From TMED8 sp964468005 (GTDB lineage: Bacteria; Pseudomonadota; Alphaproteobacteria; Rhodospirillales; Casp-alpha2): a DNA stretch of 8,040 nt. The translations under genes were made by a program, and so were the position numbers. Positions 5,985-8,040 of this stretch are shown here, piece by piece. Each line of letters begins with the position of its first letter. Positions within the stretch are counted from its first letter, which is position 1. The DNA is taken from assembly GCA_964468005.1 (NCBI GenBank), contig CAYXUT010000140.1, forward strand, positions 1 through 8,040. The letters run 5' to 3'. The notes beneath the pieces were generated by a model, which ran no database searches, had not been told where the DNA came from, and worked only from the letters and a program-made list of their open reading frames with translations.

Positions 5985-6740
5985 ATGGCGACCAAGTATG
6001 ATCTGAATGGCAATGTGGCTATCGTAACCGGAGGCGCGCAGGGTATTGGCCGTGCCGTCTCCGAACGTTTCCTCGACAGCGGCGCGAGGGTTGCGATCTG
6101 GGATCCGGATACCGAGTTATCGGCTAAAACCGCCGGGGAACTTTCCGTTCAAGGCGAGATTAAGGCCTATGCCGTTGATGTGACGGACCCTGATGCTGTG
6201 GGTGAAGCGGTTGCTCAGGTCGCAACGGACTTCGGTTCCATTGATATCCTGATCAATAACGCTGGGATCGCTGGGCCGAACCAGACGGTTTGGGAATACG
6301 ATACGAACGAATGGCTTCGGACTATCAACGTCAATCTCAACGGTCCATTCTATTGTTGCCGTGCCGTGGTGCCGCGTATGATCAAGGGGGGCTATGGGCG
6401 TATCGTCAATATCGCGTCGATCGCTGGGAAGGAAGGGAACCCCTTGGCATCCTCTTATTCGGCATCGAAAGCCGGGCTGATTGCGCTCACCAAGTCACTT
6501 GGCAAGGAATTGGCGGATTACGATATCGGGGTCAATTGTTTGACGCCGGCAGCCGCCAAAACTGCTATCTTCGATCAGATCACCGAAGAGCATATCAACT
6601 ACATGCTGTCGAAAATCCCGCGTGCACGCTTTGTTTTGGTCGAGGAAATTGCCTCTATGGTGACCTTCATGGCATCAAAGGAGAATTCCTTCACCACGGG
6701 CGGCGTTTTCGATATTTCCGGCGGTAGGGCCACTTACTAG
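5985..6740 (+). CDS. Short-chain dehydrogenase/reductase, probable 2-keto-3-deoxy sugar-acid 4-dehydrogenase
   Basis: 251 residues, a classical SDR with a Rossmann fold. The cofactor loop is TGGAQGIG (15-22). D40 at the end of the second strand (VAIWD) favours NAD over NADP. NNAG (91-94) and the catalytic set N117, S145, Y158 and K162 (YSASK) are all present. The segment after strand six reads CLTPAAAKT where SDRs usually have PG, a small change near the cofactor and substrate entry. GAGAGGA at 5972-5978, 6 nt before ATG, supports the start. It is the second gene of the operon with the FAH-family hydrolase, which points to oxidation of a 2-keto-3-deoxy aldonate at C4, as in the oxidative L-fucose, L-rhamnose and pentonate routes. 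A generic 3-oxoacyl-ACP reductase label would also fit by similarity but not by context. Confidence 0.87.
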   Translation: MATKYDLNGNVAIVTGGAQGIGRAVSERFLDSGARVAIWDPDTELSAKTAGELSVQGEIKAYAVDVTDPDAVGEAVAQVATDFGSIDILINNAGIAGPNQTVWEYDTNEWLRTINVNLNGPFYCCRAVVPRMIKGGYGRIVNIASIAGKEGNPLASSYSASKAGLIALTKSLGKELADYDIGVNCLTPAAAKTAIFDQITEEHINYMLSKIPRARFVLVEEIASMVTFMASKENSFTTGGVFDISGGRATY

Positions 6741-6764
6741 GTTACCCTCTCTTTTTGGGGTTCG

Positions 6765-7850
6765 TTACTTTAACCGTTCCAAGAGCTTATTCGTATAATC
6801 GATCGTCCCATCTGGCCCACCCAGTTCCCTCGGCAATACTACGGAATCGGCAAACAGATGATAGATCGTCTCGTTGAGGTCGTCGGCAGCGTCTCGGGCC
6901 GAGGCGATGTCATGCCGCTCGCCAAGCCAATCGAGCATCATTGCAGCCGAAAGAAGCATGGCCGTCGGGTTAGCCTTGTCTTGACTGGCGATGTCGGGTG
7001 CGCTGCCGTGGGCCGGCTGAAACAAGCCCTGCTTCGGACCCAATTCCGCACAAGGGGCGAAACCCATGCCGCCTACAATACCGGCGCCGAGGTCCGAGAG
7101 GATATCTCCGAACATGTTCTCCATAACCATGACATCGAACTCCCAAGGCTTGCGGACGAGATCGAGTGCGGCGGCATCGACATAGCGGTAATCGGTTTCG
7201 ATGTCGGGGTTTGATGCGGCGCGTTCGTCGAAGATTTTCCGGAAGAAGGCCATGGAAGCGAATACGTTCGATTTGTCGACGCAGGTAACGCGCCCAGGGC
7301 GTCCTTTGGCCTTGCGCTGGCGGGCGAGGGCAAAGGTTTGATCGAACAGAGGTTCGCAGACAGCACGTGTGATCTCCAACCGCTCCCAGGCAATCGTATC
7401 GTTTTCAACCGTGCCGGTGCCCAGTGAAGCAAAAAGGCCTTCCGTCGATTCACGGACGATAACCAGATCAATATCGTGCGCGTTTTCGTGTTTCAGAGGA
7501 ATGGGCGTGTTAGGGAAGGCTTTCACAGGCCGAAGTCCCGCGATCAAATCGTGGGCCGTCCGCATTCGCAGGTGCGGTGCGATTTCCGTGCCGTCTTCGT
7601 GGCGGATGTGCGGCAAGCCGATGGCGCCGAGAAGGATAGCATCGCAATCGCCAAGCATGTTGAAGTCTTCGTCGCTGATGTCGGTGCCTGTCTCTTTGAA
7701 GTAACCAGCGCCAGCGTCGATATTCTCCTTTTGCAGCTGAAATCCGCCATGTTTTTTCTCTAAGATATCAAGGACCGCAAGACACGAAGCCATGATCTCT
7801 GTGCCTATGCCGTCACCTGGAATAACCGCAATTCGAAAGTTGTGCATCAT
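6765..7850 (-). CDS. Isocitrate/isopropylmalate/tartrate dehydrogenase-family beta-decarboxylating dehydrogenase
   Basis: 361 residues, typical for the family of NAD-dependent enzymes that oxidise and decarboxylate 2-hydroxy diacids. IPGDGIGTEI (10-19) opens the fold. Arg residues that hold the malate moiety are R97, R107 and R133, the first two with the ten-residue spacing of the R94/R104 pair in isopropylmalate dehydrogenase. K193 (VDKSNVF) and acidic metal ligands D225, D249 and D253 are present. The signature region is GDILSDLGAGIVGGMGFAP (248-266), followed by HGSAPDIA (281-288). The usual catalytic Tyr is Phe140 (RESTEGLF). The gamma-moiety motif is neither the ELTGGIY of true LeuB nor that of isocitrate dehydrogenase, so a leucine or citrate-cycle role is unlikely. 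Two ATGs stand together at 7850 and 7847 behind AAAGGAAG; either could start. It lies 48 bp downstream of the Gfo/Idh-type gene and converges on the SDR gene with a 24-bp gap. A tartrate-, malate- or alkylmalate-like substrate is possible. Confidence 0.85.
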   Translation of the reverse strand: MMHNFRIAVIPGDGIGTEIMASCLAVLDILEKKHGGFQLQKENIDAGAGYFKETGTDISDEDFNMLGDCDAILLGAIGLPHIRHEDGTEIAPHLRMRTAHDLIAGLRPVKAFPNTPIPLKHENAHDIDLVIVRESTEGLFASLGTGTVENDTIAWERLEITRAVCEPLFDQTFALARQRKAKGRPGRVTCVDKSNVFASMAFFRKIFDERAASNPDIETDYRYVDAAALDLVRKPWEFDVMVMENMFGDILSDLGAGIVGGMGFAPCAELGPKQGLFQPAHGSAPDIASQDKANPTAMLLSAAMMLDWLGERHDIASARDAADDLNETIYHLFADSVVLPRELGGPDGTIDYTNKLLERLK

Positions 7851-7870
7851 CGCTTCCTTTGCGTTTTTGA

Positions 7871-7902
7871 CTAGGGGAGGCGTCTTGGCCTTCGCCTCCT
7901 AG
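7871..7902 (-). other. Hairpin at the junction of the Gfo/Idh-type and dehydrogenase genes
   Basis: GGAGGCG (7876-7882) and CGCCTCC (7893-7899) form a 7-bp GC-rich stem with a 10-nt loop. CTA/TAG add three more pairs at 7871-7873 and 7900-7902 beyond a two-base bulge. It includes the stop codon of the Gfo/Idh-type gene (7901-7899). The minus-strand transcript has no run of U after the stem, so it is not a typical intrinsic terminator. Processing, stability or partial attenuation before the dehydrogenase gene are possible. Confidence 0.5.
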
Positions 7903-8040
7903 GAAAGCAAAACGCGTTCACCGGCTGCGTGCGAGCGGTAAACAGCTTCCTCCACCCGGATGTTGGCGAGATACTCGCGTCCCGTATTCATTACGCTTCC
8001 ATCACCGTGTAGACAATCCAATATGTGTTTTTGCAATCTG
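7899..8040 (-). CDS. C-terminal end of a Gfo/Idh/MocA-family oxidoreductase (partial)
   Basis: Only the last 46 residues are in the window; the gene enters from the right edge and ends with TAG at 7901-7899. The translation reads ...HILDCLHGDGSVMNTGREYL and then ANIRVEEAVYRSHAAGERV. This is the familiar C-terminal helix and tail of Gfo/Idh/MocA NAD(P)-dependent sugar oxidoreductases, which end in patterns like L..V.L.EA.Y.SA..G..V. The Rossmann domain and catalytic residues lie outside, so substrate cannot be assessed. It is in the same direction as, and 48 bp upstream of, the decarboxylating dehydrogenase gene, so the two are probably co-transcribed. A sugar, inositol or uronate dehydrogenase role upstream of the sugar-acid enzymes is inferred. 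Confidence 0.75.
   Translation of the reverse strand, partial: RLQKHILDCLHGDGSVMNTGREYLANIRVEEAVYRSHAAGERVLLS

Noticed and set aside
6741..6764. Bidirectional terminator between the SDR and dehydrogenase genes
   Set aside because: Only a 4-bp CCC/GGG-type stem around a T run can be drawn; too weak to call.
6765..7850. Gene as true leuB (3-isopropylmalate dehydrogenase) or icd
   Set aside because: The substrate-specificity motif is RESTEGLF, unlike either enzyme; no leucine or citrate-cycle genes are nearby.

Overview
The window carries a catabolic gene cluster for sugar acids. It most likely comes from an alphaproteobacterium, perhaps a marine or soil relative of Rhizobiales or Rhodospirillales. 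That placement is inferred from the family make-up and the tRNA-Glu sequence; no marker gene fixes it. Genes are tightly packed, with good purine-rich ribosome binding sites before most starts. There are no insertion sequences, CRISPR arrays or phage genes. No transporter and no transcription regulator lies inside the window.

Layout, left to right. The left edge holds the 5' 57 nt of a tRNA-Glu(CTC) gene on the minus strand, with a plausible promoter. Unit A (plus, 209-1828) is an enolase-superfamily (mandelate racemase/muconate lactonizing) protein followed by a small cupin. A gene-free gap (1829-2126) follows; it holds an inverted repeat and a possible decayed gene start. Unit B (minus, 4863 down to 2127) is an IlvD/Edd-type sugar-acid dehydratase followed 7 bp later by 2-keto-3-deoxygluconate kinase. 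A 224-bp divergent control region (4864-5087) separates it from unit C (plus, 5088-6740), a fumarylacetoacetate-hydrolase (FAH) family enzyme and a short-chain dehydrogenase (SDR). Unit D (minus) converges on unit C: the last 46 residues of a Gfo/Idh/MocA-type oxidoreductase, a hairpin, then an isocitrate/isopropylmalate/tartrate dehydrogenase-family enzyme.

How the genes may work together (inference). The IlvD/Edd dehydratase turns an aldonate into a 2-keto-3-deoxy acid. Two known exits for such compounds are then encoded side by side. One is phosphorylation by KdgK, feeding the lower Entner-Doudoroff route through an aldolase not in this window. The other is oxidation at C4 by the SDR and hydrolytic cleavage of the diketo acid by the FAH enzyme, giving pyruvate plus a hydroxy acid such as lactate or glycolate. 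The Gfo-type oxidoreductase could act upstream on the sugar, and the decarboxylating dehydrogenase could process a hydroxy-acid product or a diacid. The enolase-superfamily protein supplies a second, structurally unrelated candidate dehydratase or cycloisomerase with an altered active site.

Most of the window is a recombination of known catabolic families. The points most worth attention are the branched pathway logic, the changed catalytic residues in the enolase-superfamily and decarboxylating dehydrogenase proteins, and the divergent control region.
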